From: Alopecurus myosuroides
Lineage: Eukaryota > Streptophyta > Magnoliopsida > Poales > Poaceae
Length of the DNA: 64,000 bases
NCBI GenBank assembly: GCA_028641055.1
Contig: CM054060.1
Coordinates: 317,367,344-317,431,343, forward strand
Direction: 5' to 3'
The notes under the pieces were generated by a model. The model had not been told where the DNA came from. It worked only from the letters and a program-made list of their open reading frames with translations, and ran no database searches. Positions 30,160-42,939 of this stretch are shown piece by piece. Numbering within the stretch: position 1 is the stretch's first letter; the number at the start of each line of letters is the position of its first letter. The position numbers and the translations under genes are program-made.

Positions 30160-32660
30160 CATGCAAGTTCCAGGACGCTTCTATAGTTATATAGACCGGC
30201 CATTAAGCATGATCTAAAATTCCATTTCAACTAATCTCGCCGGGTACCGTGTATGCAGTTAATATTAACGGGGAAATAAATGATATGATTGTATGCATCT
30301 ATCTAGTCATCATAAGCGTAGCCGTAGTAAGGAAATATTTAAATTGCAAGAATTTTTTACTCGAGGAACTAGATGATATAGGGGTCTTACTATATTTGGT
30401 AAATTTTACCACATGATTTTTTATTTTGATGGAAATACACACTCTATAAGCATTTCATATTCCATGCAAAGGAAAATTCAAATTAAATCTTACCATAACA
30501 ATTTCGATTTCTTATGGGCATGCAATAGTAATTCAAGTCTATATGGAATTTATAAAATTACACGCATATGAGATTTTTATAGGAGGTCACAGGTATTTGA
30601 CTTATACTCTGTTGACATTAACCTCATATGAAATTCCACAGTCATGAAATGTATATAGTATTGTACATAGTAAATATATATAGTAAATTCACATATATAT
30701 ATATAGTACAAAAAATAGTTATATATGGGAGCTATCGATTGAATCTACTACTAACAGATGCAATTTGCTATGCACATGGTTAGCTACAAACGTTTGTGTT
30801 AACGGACACATAGGCACATCGCACTCAAGGAGAGTACTCTAGGAAAAAGATTAGATGCCACTATTAGAGTAAAGAGAGAGTAATGATGGTGATTTGAAAT
30901 TTTAGAAAGTCATTTTCCATCTTCATAGTTATTTTCAATTAACAGCCCAAAACGTCAACATAACAATGTCAACCCCAAAAGTTGACAAAAAATTCAAAAT
31001 AATCTAAAACCATTTAAAATACCCAAATCCATTTTCTACTACAAAAAACAAGGCCACGCAAATTCATAAGGTTCGAATCGAAGGTAGACGCATGGATATG
31101 TAGCTACCCATGTGGGAGTATTTGCCTACTATTAAGAAGCGACATTCACATTCGTTAAAAATAAATGAAAACATGTCCTTTTTTTTTCAAGGAATCACGC
31201 AGAAGTTACGAAAGTGATCACTCATGCCACTAAAACTGAATTGATTGTTCAATTGACTTCCTAGGAGGTAAATACACTCATGCCATATCTTAACAACCGA
31301 TGCATACTCTCCCAACAAAATAAAAAAACCAATGCGTACGATGAGGTTTCCTCCTTTCAAAAAAAAAAACGTGTATTACTCCCTTCGTTCCAAAATACTT
31401 GACTGTAATTTATCCAAATGGGGATGTACCTATATACTTAAACATGTCCACATACATCTCAAATCAGACAAATGGAAGTCATCTAATATGGAACGGAGGG
31501 AGTACTTGCTAGTGTCTCAGGTTGAGACTTCGTGAGCATTGCAGCAAATCCAGAAAATCCATGCTTGTAACTGTAAACTACCGAATTCAGGGCTTCATTC
31601 TTGCTGTGTTATGAGTAAGAGAAAAGAGGTATGAGTGTCACTACAACAACAAAAAGAGGCAAGAGCAAAATGAGAAGTATATGTATACGATTCAAACATG
31701 AAATACTCTTTTTTTAGCTCGTAGTACCTCCCAAAAACAGAGGTTAGTATGTTGTGGTGCGATGCGGTGACCATCGACGGATCATCGTGCTTCTTCTCCC
31801 CCATGTACACGATGTATATCTAGAAGTTTGCCGCAAAAAAGGATTTAACCAAATTCATATCATAAAAAGAAAACACAAACACATTGCTAAAAGAACAACG
31901 AAGTGAAATCTTGTGAAAGAAGATCATGAATCATACTTTGCTCGACGCATTTGCTGAAAGAGGCAACAATGTCGCCAGAAGTAGAGCACATAAGAAAGCT
32001 ATTCTCGAATCCATGCCTAATTTCGAGACGAGTGTTTATATCTATCCTTGCGTGATTTTTGTGCTTGTGTTCTGTTTCTTTCGTGTGTATATATATGTAT
32101 ATAGAGCTGCCCCGCACGCAGAATCATGTGGTGCAAGAATCAAGAATAGTTCTTTCTCTTGGAGAGTAATTCAAGAACAGTTCATAAGAGCGCGTGACAC
32201 ACGTGAGCAAGACTAAGCCATATATCCTATAGAGCACACCGTGCTTTGATCAGGTCCGCCACCGTGATCAAAGGATTTAGTATTCAAGTTACTGATGTAA
32301 TGACTATGATCTACGTCCAATCGTAATATAGTCTAGTAGATGTGTACGGAATCTACAATATCTAAATGGGAGCAACCCACTAATTCTATTTCTCTCAACA
32401 TGCAGAGTGTCCACATCATCAACTAACTTTGACCAATCCTAGGCTGCCACGTCTCTTCAACTTGCCACCTCACCAAATCTGTCACCTCAAAAAAAAAAAA
32501 AAGACCATTCTGTTATGTGCCTTTATTTCTATTGTACGCTATATTTATCCGTGCGGACGAATTGCATTCAGCGTTTCACAGCCTGTGGCACATTACTCCA
32601 TGTCCTTGATGCTTACCAAAGCAGTCGTTTATTATTCTTCTTTTCTGCTGAGATGCGAAT
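30160..32660. other. AT-rich low-coding region upstream of the subtilase remnant
   Basis: No credible gene. AT-rich, with a short TA microsatellite near 30675-30715 and a MITE at 31379-31502. It would contain the former promoter of the subtilase gene; the first exon was not found. Confidence 0.5.
31379..31502. mobile_element. Stowaway-like MITE
   Basis: 124 bp, ends CTCCCTTCGTTCC and GGAACGGAGGGAG, with TA at 31377-31378 and 31503-31504. Confidence 0.88.
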
Positions 32661-32674
32661 CGATCAAGTGACGA

Positions 32675-33601
32675 TTTTTTTTTTGAACAAGGATTGGGCC
32701 CCGAAGGACCCAGAAGCTGCTTTATAACCAAGCGGTGGCAGTACATATTACATAAAGGTCCACAGAAAAAATAAGAAGGTAAACAGGACCTGCACTTTTA
32801 CACAGAGGACCCCAAAAGGAAAACGAAAAACGCAATCGAGTCCTTGGATCCTCACTCCACCGCAGGTTGATGACGAACTCGATGACCGGAGCAGCTATGC
32901 CATCGCCGGGGACGAACCACTTGGGATAGCATCTCTGATGAACCTTCGGCTCGAGTTGAAGGACCTCCAAATCGGCATCCAGCCAGGAGGTTGAAGGGCC
33001 ACTGGAACGTGGCCTTGGAGGGCCGCCCATCGTCCATGAGAGGTAGAGGCGAGACGGCCGCCGCCCTCGCTCAGCCTCCACTGTTGAACTCCAGAAAGTC
33101 GCAGCTTGAGAACCGTTGTGCAGACAACGAAACCCAGCACCTCCCCTCATCTCCTCTCTGCCGTCTCCACGATGGTTGATGAAAGAAGATAAGTCCAGTA
33201 CAAGGCCGCCATATGCAGAGCTGAACGGGAACACCACAGACTTATTAACGGAGATGTTGACGGCGCCACCCTTCTCCGCCTCCGGCTCCATCCACAGGAG
33301 CTCCACGAGGAAGAGGAGAGCCGTCGAACGCCAGATGCGCCCCGCGAGCACCAGCGCACTCCAAACAAGCAACAAGCTAACAACAGAAAGCAAACAGAGA
33401 AAAAGAAGGTACCTAAACCTATATCTACCGGAGCTATCACCTCGCCATCTCCCTCTGGCGTCGCTGGCGAGAACGGCAGGGATCCAGCCCGGGTCAACGC
33501 ACTCACGGGAGCCGACTCTCAAATCGGCAGAGCAAAGCTAGCAGGTCCCCGGTCTGCGACTATACGAAGCTGACTGCATGTAAGTTCCCTAGAGGTTGAC
33601 C
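32675..33601 (-). mobile_element. Poly(A)-tailed non-LTR retroposon, copy 1
   Basis: A T-run at 32675-32684 is the poly(A) tail of a minus-strand insert. It is flanked by CGATCAAGTGACGA (32661-32674) and CGATCAAGTGATGA (33602-33615), a 14-bp target duplication with one mismatch. The body is GC-rich with no reverse transcriptase. A minus frame of 266 residues (33522-32722) spans nearly the whole insert and includes a strongly hydrophobic stretch, but is not recognised. The 3' end (CTGGGTCCTTCGGGGCCC before the tail) resembles the insert at 52780-53742, so the two belong to one family, probably mobilised by a LINE. Confidence 0.8.
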
Positions 33602-33659
33602 CGATCAAGTGATGAATAAAACAGCCCGTCTGTTATGCTTCCTCTCCTACACATTCTCA

Positions 33660-34152
33660 TTTTTTTTTGAAACGAGGCAAAAGCTTTGCATTTTATATTG
33701 ATATAGGAGAAGCAAACATGATAGGGCCAAGGCCAAAGAAAAAAGATCGACGCCAAAAAACTAGCACCCACAAGGGTCCAGTTCAACCTACACCGTCCAA
33801 TCTATCCGAAAGAAAAATCGTCATTTCTTCACCTTTCGTCTCCTAAAAACACGGGTTGAAACAGCTCGGCCTGGGTAAATCACACGGATATGTCCAGCGC
33901 CGCCGGTAGCGGGAAATCGCTACCACCTGGGTCAGCGAGGGCGATCAAAGCTTTATCTGCTGTCGTCATGGATGGCACGTTCAGCCTGAAGAGAGTCGTC
34001 AACGCGTCGATTGCCGAAGCTGAGAGCGGAGTCTTGAGTGAGTTTGTAAATTCTTTCCGCGCCTTCTCGAGGGGCATATCACCCAAGTCGAGCCCCATCC
34101 TCTTGTGGAGAACTCGCACTGCCTTATCGACCGCAGGGAGGAGCGGCTTCGC
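33660..34152 (-). pseudogene. LINE D: end of ORF1, 3' UTR and poly(A) tail
   Basis: Continues, on the minus strand, the ORF1 frame at 47981-49398; the reading frame is uninterrupted when element C and one TTCGC are discounted. The frame closes with TGA at 33880-33882, followed by about 210 bp of 3' UTR and a poly(A) tail (T-run 33660-33668). No RT (ORF2) lies between ORF1 and the tail, so this is an ORF1-only, non-autonomous LINE derivative. Confidence 0.8.
34148..34152. repeat. Target-site duplication of element C, left (TTCGC)
   Basis: TTCGC before the LTR, repeated at 47981-47985 after the other LTR. Confidence 0.95.
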
Positions 34153-37100
34153 TGTCGCACCCGGACTTCTAGAGGATACTCGCAGTTCCGCTGAACAGTA
34201 GATGATTGGATTACGGGGCTTACCGGCACCCGCATCTCTTACGAGTAGGCCAACACACGTATGTGTGACAACCAACCTCTACTGTTCATCGTCTACGTAA
34301 ACCATCCCATAGAAATCAGGATACTACCATTGACGTACTTCATACCATACACACATGGTACGTCAACGGCGTTTAACAGAATGATAGCACAACATATCTC
34401 TAAGACACAAATAAATAGAAATAAGTTGCAAATAGCTCTCACTAGAGCAGAGATAGCAAATACAATCATCCAGAGGACATATGTCCCAACAATTCATCAT
34501 TACATCACAGCGGAAGCATCCAAAATGTCTGAGTACAGACAAGATCCAAATAGGCCTAAGAGGCCGGCAATGAAAGGAAAACGGAGCCCATCCACGAAGT
34601 CTCGGATCCTTCCCGGGTCCGCTATCTACTCGTCAACAGCCTCGTCGTACTCCACGTAGTAGCCACCATGGGGATCCTCGGAAACGTAGTCTGCGGAAAC
34701 CACAGCCCCAAAGGGGTCAGTACATAAACGTACTGGCAAGCAAGACTCACAGTTCACCAAAGTGTAACCTGTCAACACCAAGCACAAATGTTTTGGGTTC
34801 AACGGAAGAAAGGGGTGATACAAAAGATGCGGCAGCGGGCTGCACTAACCAACTACAGAAACATACTACCACTTCCGGCTATCAGAAAGGAGATAAGATA
34901 GCGTATCGGAACCAACTACAACTCACTCCAATCAAACCCATCCTGGATCTCGCCCCTTATCCAAAGAAGCAACCCGAGGATAACTCACACAGTTGGATTA
35001 ATGATGGATCAGGTTGTTGTGTCAATAAGCCTATTACTAGTCAAATTATCATTAGTTAGGTGTAAGTTGTTCTGAGTACTTGTTAGCCAGTACTTTCACC
35101 ACGTCGTCACATAACCGCGGACAACACGGCTTCTCGAGAAGATTCATCCCTGCAGGGTGTGCTCCAGTACCCGTACACACTCAAGCCACCAACTAAAACT
35201 CAGGTTGGCTTGACACGACTCGAACCATCTCTACAGCCTGTCCTAGGAGCCACGGAGCTATAAGGTCCCAGCCACGCAGCCGAATACTCAGCGCAAGTGT
35301 GCAAAACTCCCGCAGGACGCAACACCCCGGCAATACAGGCCTCGCCCTATATGTGTGCGTCATCATCATCATCAGTAACCATGGGAGCGACCCATTTATG
35401 CGTATGAGCCAAATGGAACACCCGAACTAAGTGTGGCTCTTCGGACAAACTGCGGATCAGATCAAAGTCGAGGGGGGTTCCATACCACCACCCGGATGCG
35501 GTGAGCACGCTCATCATGGATCAGTAGACAAGACCCTTTTCCTAATTAGGGTCGACACTAGCAGGCCTCAAAACCACGCCGGGCCTCCTGTCGGTGCCTT
35601 AACATCAAATTATTATTACCCACAAAAATTAACAGGTTGATTGTTTAAACATCGAGCCCCAGAACATAAGATCATATGGTAACAGAAAGTAGCGGACAAC
35701 AGACTCGAGCAAAAACAACCCTAAGCATACTAGTAAGACACGGGCAACAAGCAACAGGGTGATAGGTGTGGAGGTGAGGCCATATCAGGGTTAAAGGATA
35801 ACATGTGATAGGTTCGGAACAGAAGCAACGATTCATAGGGCTAGCAGAATAGACAACGGAAAGTATCGGTATCCAATGTTGAAAGGAACACAATGGTTCA
35901 TGTGAGTGAATACTTGCCTGCAAGCTCAGCAGCCTGGTACTGCGCTAAGCCCTTAGAAAGGGGTGTCGTAAAGCTCGTCTGCCTCAACGTCGTCGTCCAT
36001 TCGAAAAGAAGCAAACAAACAACGCAGAGAGACAAACAACCAATAACATGGCATAGTGCACAATCATGGGATGATGCATGACCATTTAATTTATGCACCA
36101 AAAATAAACTAGTTGACATGGTAACATAACATGATTAAATGGACCCACATGCAATTTGGATTGCATATGGAAAGCCCATGAATTAAGGTTGAAATAATTG
36201 TTTTACAACTAATCAACAGGTGAAAGTGGATTAGTATGATGCATGGATGAGGAAAACAGAAAAATAACAACAATAGAATCAATTGGAAATAAGGTTTACC
36301 AATTTTGGAATTTTATTTATTAAGTTATGGAATTTTGGTTCCTTAAAGGTGTTACACAAGCATTTGTTGTTTTCAGCAATTTTAATTGTTCAAAATAGAT
36401 TAAAAAAAATTATATTTGGAAAGAACACAAAATTTTAGATGGAAAACATATTTCATTTGTTGCAAAAGGAATTAAAATGAATTAGTTATTAATTTGACAA
36501 TTTTAAATACATTAAATAAGAAACAGTTGTTTTCAGCAATTTATTTTATTCAAAATAGAAAACAAAGTTTATATTTGGAAAGCTTATTCAATTTTTCATG
36601 GAATACATATTTTACATGTTGGAATTTGGTTTGAATTGCCCAAATTATGAATTTTGCAATTTAAAAGGGTTTAATTAAAGCAATTGGATTATTGCACCAC
36701 TTTTAATTAGGGAAGACAATAAACAAATTGCATTGAAAAGGTTAAAAACATTTAGCAATTGTTTCACTGAACATTTTGAGCTATTAAACATAATTTTTGG
36801 GTTATTAATGAATTTATTATGCAATTTTTCATAATCATTCTTATTCTGCTCTTTTTAGTAAACAGAGGGAAACATGTTCAAAATTAATTCAATCGTGTCC
36901 AAATAAAATACCAATGTGTAGAGTTTGTTAAGACAAATTTTTGGAGCCGAAGTTTGCTCAATTTGGGTGAACCAAACTCAAGTTATGAAATTCCAAAGTT
37001 TCCAATTTTTATTGCATTTTCAGTAATTAATTATTTAGTGCAAAACTTAGTACAGAAACATGTTGCAATTTTGTTACTAATGTAAAGGGCACAAGATTTT

Positions 37101-38521
37101 GAATCCACAGGAATTTGAATCATTCAAATTGGAGCAAAATTCAATTTTATATTGATTTTAGAATTAAAGAGACAGATCTGTGTTTCTGAAATTAGTGCAG
37201 AAAGAGAAAAAGGCAGAAAATAAAAGGTGTGGCTTTTCTGCCTGGGGGGGGGGAATCGAACCGAGCACCTGGGGCGTGCGCGCAAGGGGTCCTAACCACT
37301 GGGCTGGTAAACGGTTGGTGTTAGGTTCCGACTGCGAACAGTTTTGAGGTACGATTTGGAAATAGAACTCTGACGAAACAGTTAACTGTACGTGCACGGG
37401 CAGATCGACTAGGGGCTGGTCGCCGGCGAGGCTCCGCTCGCTGCTGCTGTGAGCGCGGGAGGGGGCGCCGTGCTGGGTGTGTGCTGGCCCTCGGGTTGCT
37501 AGAGGGAAGGGAGAGAGAGGAGAGGAGAGGAGAGGGCGCTCACCGTGGAGGAAGGAGGAGAGGGCGGCTTGGTGCAGCTGCGGTGGCCGTCGCCGGAGTT
37601 GAGGACGGCGGCGGCGGCTCGGTTGCTCCCGGCCCCTGCCGCGGGGTCGAGGACGAAGGGGACACCGAGGGGACTCCGTTCCCGGCTCTAAACTGGTCGG
37701 AGGAGCATCGTGTCGACGGCGGCGAGCCGGAGAGGGCGGAGGTGGTGGAGGAGTTCGGTTACAGAGAGGAGACGCCGGGAGGAGAAAAGGTGGAAGGAGG
37801 GGGAACCAGCGGCGGCGGCGTGAGAGAGGTGGAGAAGGAGGCCTAGGGCAGAGAAAGGGGGCTCGGGCTCAGCTAAAAAGGGAGGAGGGCGAGCTCCTGT
37901 CCGTCGGCTCCCTACTGCGTCGACGTGGGCACCCCCGATGGGGTGCCGTACGAAGGTAGAAGGCGAAGTGGGGGGGGTACCAGGCCAGTGGTAAGTTGGG
38001 CTGGCCCAAATGGGCTGGCTGCCCTTTCCCCCCTCTCCTTTCTTTATTTTTTTTGTTGTTTCTTTTTTTTTGCAGATTTGACAAAGGTGAGAAAACATAG
38101 CTTTATAGTTGCTAAAATTTTTGGGCAAATTTTGTATAGCTTAGTTTTTTATAACAGCACCAAAGTGCAAACTTTTGCTTTTCAAAATTTTGAAATTGTG
38201 TTGTTGTTTGGAATAATTCAAATTAATTGAGCAATTTTTTGGTATCAAAAGAATAAATGAAACTTAAGCCAATTTAAAGTTTTTGATTCCAAGTTTAGTG
38301 GAACAATTTATTTGTTTGTTTTGTAGTTCTTATTTGAAACATGTAACATAACAAGTATGAACAAGAATTTGAATTTTGGTTTGAAATTCAATTGGAAAAC
38401 AAATGAAAACAGATGAAATCAAATGCAAACAAAAGCAATGACTATGATGACATGATGCAAAACAATAATTTAACAAGAAACAAACATTCTAAAGGGAGTT
38501 TTTCATACTTGGGATGTTACA
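34153..38521 (-). repeat. 3' LTR of element C (left copy)
   Basis: Plus strand begins TGTCGCACCC and ends GGGATGTTACA. Includes an AT-rich third (36100-37150) with an imperfect direct repeat (around 36360-36480 and 36530-36650, sharing GTTGTTTTCAGCAATTT), a tRNA-like segment (37252-37307) and a GC-rich third (37430-37990). Reading frames in the GC-rich part are compositional. Confidence 0.95.
37252..37307 (-). promoter_or_regulatory. tRNA-like A/B-box segment in C left LTR
   Basis: Minus strand: CCAGCCCAGTGGTTAGG (A-box-like) followed about 30 bp later by GGTTCGATTCC, an exact match to the RNA polymerase III B-box consensus GGTTCGANTCC. One base before the B-box differs from the right LTR copy. 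Confidence 0.55.
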
Positions 38522-38538
38522 AAACGCCCCCCTTGAAG
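38522..38538 (-). promoter_or_regulatory. Polypurine tract of element C
   Basis: Minus strand CAAGGGGGGCGTTT directly before the LTR start TGTAAC. Confidence 0.85.
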
Positions 38539-38557
38539 GAATCGCGCCCCGAGATTC

Positions 38558-41500
38558 CTACTGAGAAGAGAAAAGGTCCGGATAGTTCTTGCGAAGATCC
38601 TCTTCGGTCTCCCACGTTGCCTCTTTATCGGAATGATGCGACCATTGCACTTTCAAGAACTTGGTGCTCTTGTTGCGAGTCTTACGCTCGGTCTCATCGA
38701 GAATTCGAACAGGGTGCTCCTCATAAGAGAGATGTTCTTGCAGTTCAATGGAATCATGATCAACTGCACGATCTGGATCTTTGAAACACCTCTTGAGCTG
38801 TGACACGTGAAACACATCGTGCACCTTGGATAGTTTTTCTGGAAGTTCAAGACGATAGGCATTTTCCGCACGCCTTGAGAGAATGTTGAAAGGACCAATG
38901 TATCTTGGTGCCAGCTTTCCTTTCACACCAAAACGATGAGTGCCTCTGAGGGGAGTTACACGGAGATATGCTTTGTCACCAGGTGCATAGATCATATCCC
39001 TGTGCTTGCTGTCATAGTAGCTTTTCTGACGAGACTGAGCAATCTTGAGATTGTCACGAATGATGCGAACTTTCTCTTCGGCTTCCTTAACAATGTCAGG
39101 GCCTAAGAGTGAACGTTCACCAGCTCCAGACCAATTGATTGGACTCCTGCATCTGCGGCCATAGAGAGCTTCAAATGGTGCCATGCCTAGGCTTGCCTGG
39201 AAGCTGTTGTTGTAGGAGAATTCAGCATATGGAAGACATTCCTCCCATTTCATGCCAAAGGAGATACCACATGCTCTGAGCATATCCTCGAGAATCTGAT
39301 TGACTCTTTCGACTTGCCCTTGAGACTGAGGATGGTAAGCTGTGCTGAACAGAAGTTTGGTGCCCAATGCTTCTTGAAAACTCTTCCAGAAATGAGAAGT
39401 GAATATGCTTCCACGGTCTGAGCTTATTTCCAAAGGAACACCATGAAGAGGAACAATCTTTGTTGTGTAGAGCTCTGCTAACTGGCTAGCTGTGATTGTC
39501 TCTTTGACAGGAAAGAAGTAGAGCTACTTTAGTGAGTCGATCAATGACGACGAAGATTGCATCGTTTCCCCTCTTGGACTTTGGAAAACCAGTGACGAAA
39601 TCCATTTCAATCATGTCCCACTTCCACTCAGGGATTTTCAGAGGTTGGAGAAGACCGGCTGTTTTCTGATGGACTGCCTTAACACGTTGACAAACATCGC
39701 ATTCAGAAACGTATTGAGCAATTTCACGTTTCATGCCAGACCACCAATACAGTGTCTTGAGATCCTGGTACATCTTTGTACTTCCAGGGTGTATGGAGAG
39801 AGCAGTTTCATGAGCCTCCTTGAGAATAACATCTTTGAGACTTTGAATTTGAGGAACTGCAATGCGTCCTTCGAAGAACACAGTTCCCTTGTCATCAATT
39901 GAGAAGCACTCATACTTCACATTGCCTACTTTGATGTTATTTGCGATCTTCTTGATCTCAGCATCACGAAGTTGTTCAGAACGAATCTTGTCCTCGAGAG
40001 TTGGACTGGCTGTCAAGTTTGCAAGATACCCTTGAGGAACAAGACCAAGGTTCAGCTTCTGGAATTCTTCATGAAGAGGAGGTTGGCTTTCCATGATCAT
40101 GAGATTATTGCAATACGACTTGCGACTGAGAGCATCGGCCATAACATTAGCCTTGCCTGGAGTGTAAGAAATGGTAAGATCGAAGTCTTTGATCTTTTCA
40201 ATCCATCTCCTTTGTCTGAGGTTTAGATCTGGCTGAGCGAAGATGTATTTCAGACTCTTATGATCGGAAAAGATTTCAGTGCGATTACCCAACAAGTATT
40301 GCCTCCATTTCTTGAGGGCAAACACAACTGCTGCAAGTTCAAGGTCATGTGTGGGATAATTGAGCTCATGTGCGTTCAACTGACGTGAAGCATAATCCAC
40401 AACTTGACGTTCTTGCATAAGAACTGCACCTAGACCTTGGAGAGAAGCATCACAGAATATCTGGAAAGGTTTGGTAGTATCTGGGCCAACCAGAACTGGT
40501 GTAGAAGTGAGTTTAGTCTTCAGGAGATTGAAACTTTCATCAGATTGTGGAGACCAGACGAACTTCTTGTCCTTCTTTGTGAGATCAGTGAGAGGTTTGG
40601 CAATCTTGGAGAAGTTTTGGACGAAACGACGGCAATAGCTAGCCAAACCAAGAAAACTTCTGACTTGCTTCACCGTCTTAGGAGGTTTCCAATCAACAAT
40701 TGCCTTAACCTTTTCTGGATCAATGGCTATGCCCTTGGCAGAGATGACATGGCCAAGGTAAGCAACTTCTGAAATCCAGAACTCACATTTGGAGAATTTG
40801 GCATACATACGATGCTCGCGAAGTTTCATGAGAGTGAGACGCAGATGTTCTTCATGCTCTTCCTCGGATTTTGAGTAGACAAGAATGTCATCAAGATATA
40901 CCACAACGAACTTGTCGAGGTATTCATGGAAGACAGAATTCATGAGTCGAGAGAAGGTCGCCGGTGCATTGGTGAGACCAAAGGACATGACGGTGTATTC
41001 ATATAGACCGTACCGAGTGGTGAAAGTTGTTTTTGGAATATCCTCTTTTCTGATCTTTATTTGATGGTAACCCATTCTCAAGTCCAGCTTGGAGAATATT
41101 GAGGCTCCAGCAAGTTGATCAAAAAGATCATCGATACGAGGAATTGGATATTCGTTTTTGATGGTTTTCTCGTTAAGAGGACGATAGTCAACAACGAGTC
41201 TCTTTGTTTGATCCTTCTTCGCAACGAACAGAGTTGGGAAACCCCAAGCCGAGGAACTAGGTTGAATGTAACCTTTCTCCATGTACATATCGATTTGCTC
41301 CTTCAACAACTTCAGTTCAGGAGGAGCTATCTTGTATGGATGCTTAGAGATTGGAGCAGTACCTGGTTCAAGTTCGATGACGAACTCAACAGCTCTGTCA
41401 GGAGGCATTCCTGGCAATTCTTCTGGAAAGACATCGGGGAATTCACAAACCACCGGAATAGTTTCAATAGATGGTAGAGGATTTGCATTGAGAGTGTAGA

Positions 41501-42161
41501 GTTGAACAACTGGATTTTCAGCATGGAAGTAGACTATCTGGCCAGAAGGGTGTGTGATTTTGACAGACTTAGCAGGACAATCAATGACTGCTTTGTTGGC
41601 TACCAACCAATCCATCCCAAGAATGACATCAATATCTGAAGAGTGGAGAGCTATCAAAGATGCCTGGAATGGAAGGTTTCCAATTGTGATCTCGATGTTC
41701 TGGCTAACTTTATTGCTTTGCCAGCTAGATCCCGGTGATTTCACTAGGAAAGGGATAGACAACTGTTCGAAGTTGATTTTACTGTTGTTTGCAAAGCATT
41801 GAGAGATGAAAGAGTGTGAAGCACCAGAATCGAACAAGAGTTTAGCACGAAACGAGTTCACAAGAAGTGTGCCCATTACAACCTCTGGAGATTCTTCTGC
41901 TCCCTGGGCCTTGACATGGTTCACTCTCACAGTTCTCAAGACATACTTGTTCCTGTTGCGGGGCCTAGGCGAAGAAGTGTGTACCACCACATGATTGACC
42001 TTAGAGATAGGTAGTGATGTTAGCTTGTTCTGCGGGCACTTGTAGGAGTAGTGTCCTGGTAGACCGCACTTGAAGCATGTACTAGCAGAACGAGGAGCTG
42101 TTGGACTTGGCTGAGATGGAGCACCTCCTAAAGATACCACTGGGGGTGGGAGGGAGGGCAA
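38558..42161 (-). pseudogene. Element C pol (protease, RT, RNase H, integrase, chromodomain-like), frameshifted
   Basis: Minus strand. Near the start is a zinc knuckle [14 protein letters not shown], then protease [15 protein letters not shown] with [10 protein letters not shown] and YLDDILVYS, RNase [14 protein letters not shown], and integrase HHCC ([18 protein letters not shown]) with first catalytic Asp in EMDFVTGFP. Around 39520 one extra base shifts the frame; integrase continues in the other frame (39433-38558) with SSDRGSIFTS and HPQSQGQVER. A chromodomain-like end follows (VQWSHHSDKEATWET). Another shift separates it from gag near 42160. Otherwise it is open throughout, so only these two indels break it. 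Confidence 0.9.
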
Positions 42162-42939
42162 GAAATCCTACCGGGCTTGGCAAGCAGATGGGCGGTGTTG
42201 GAGTGGTATATGGAACCCAAACTCTTCGTTTTTGTGGAGGCATGATAGCTTTTGAGAGATTAGCCTGTTCACGAGAGTGCTTACAAGATTCCTCAACCAA
42301 CTTGCGCCCATGCTCTACATTTAGAGCGATGTTGATGAGGTCCTCAAAATTCTTGGCCTTGACGTTGGTGAGAGCATACTTGAGTTCCGGGTTGAGACCC
42401 CTGCGGAACTTTGCCATCTTTTTCGCTTCCGTGGAGATTTCATCTCCGGCGTAGCGAGCCAGACGATTGAACTCTCTTTGGTATTCCAGAACGTCCAAAT
42501 TGCCTTGTGTGAAAGAATAGAATTCCTCACGCATTCTCTCCATGAGCCCATCGGGAATGTGATGGCGCACGAAGGCTTGCTTGAAATCCTCCCATGTGAT
42601 TGCCACACTAGGACATCTCATTTCTTGGAAGTTCTCCCACCAAGAGATGGATTGTCCACGGAGAAGGTAGGTCACGTAAGGAACGCGGTCCTCGTCAGCC
42701 ACATGAGCTACCATTAGAGTACGGTTCATTTCACGGAGCCAGTCATCAGCATCCAATGGCTCGGAGGAGGTATCAAACGTGCGCGGATTGAGCTCAAGGA
42801 ACTCCCGAATAGACACACGGGTGTTGCCATTACTCCCAAGGTCTTGGTTCTGCTGCATCTGCTTTATAACTTGTGTCATCTGAGACACCACTTTTCCCAT
42901 CTCGGGTGGCAGTGTGTGTTCTTCGTCACCACTTTCCAT
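42160..42939 (-). pseudogene. Element C gag
   Basis: Minus frame from ATG at 42939. It holds the retrotransposon gag domain (ADDWLREMNRTL to QREFNRLARYAGDE; about residues 65-175). The zinc knuckle lies after the frame break near 42160, in the pol frame. In related elements gag and pol form one frame, so the shift in the C/T-rich stretch is probably a mutation. Confidence 0.85.

Noticed and set aside
35345..35370. CATCAT-type short repeats in the C LTR, considered as CRISPR- or satellite-like
   Set aside because: Only a few units of a simple trinucleotide repeat; no spacers.
37252..37307. Calling the A/B-box segment a functional tRNA gene
   Set aside because: No proper acceptor or anticodon stem could be built by eye; only the promoter boxes and part of the T-arm are convincing.
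37481..37846. Frames in the GC-rich third of the C LTRs (also 46615-47532 and 46929-47294)
   Set aside because: Low-complexity composition inside an LTR; no motif recognised.
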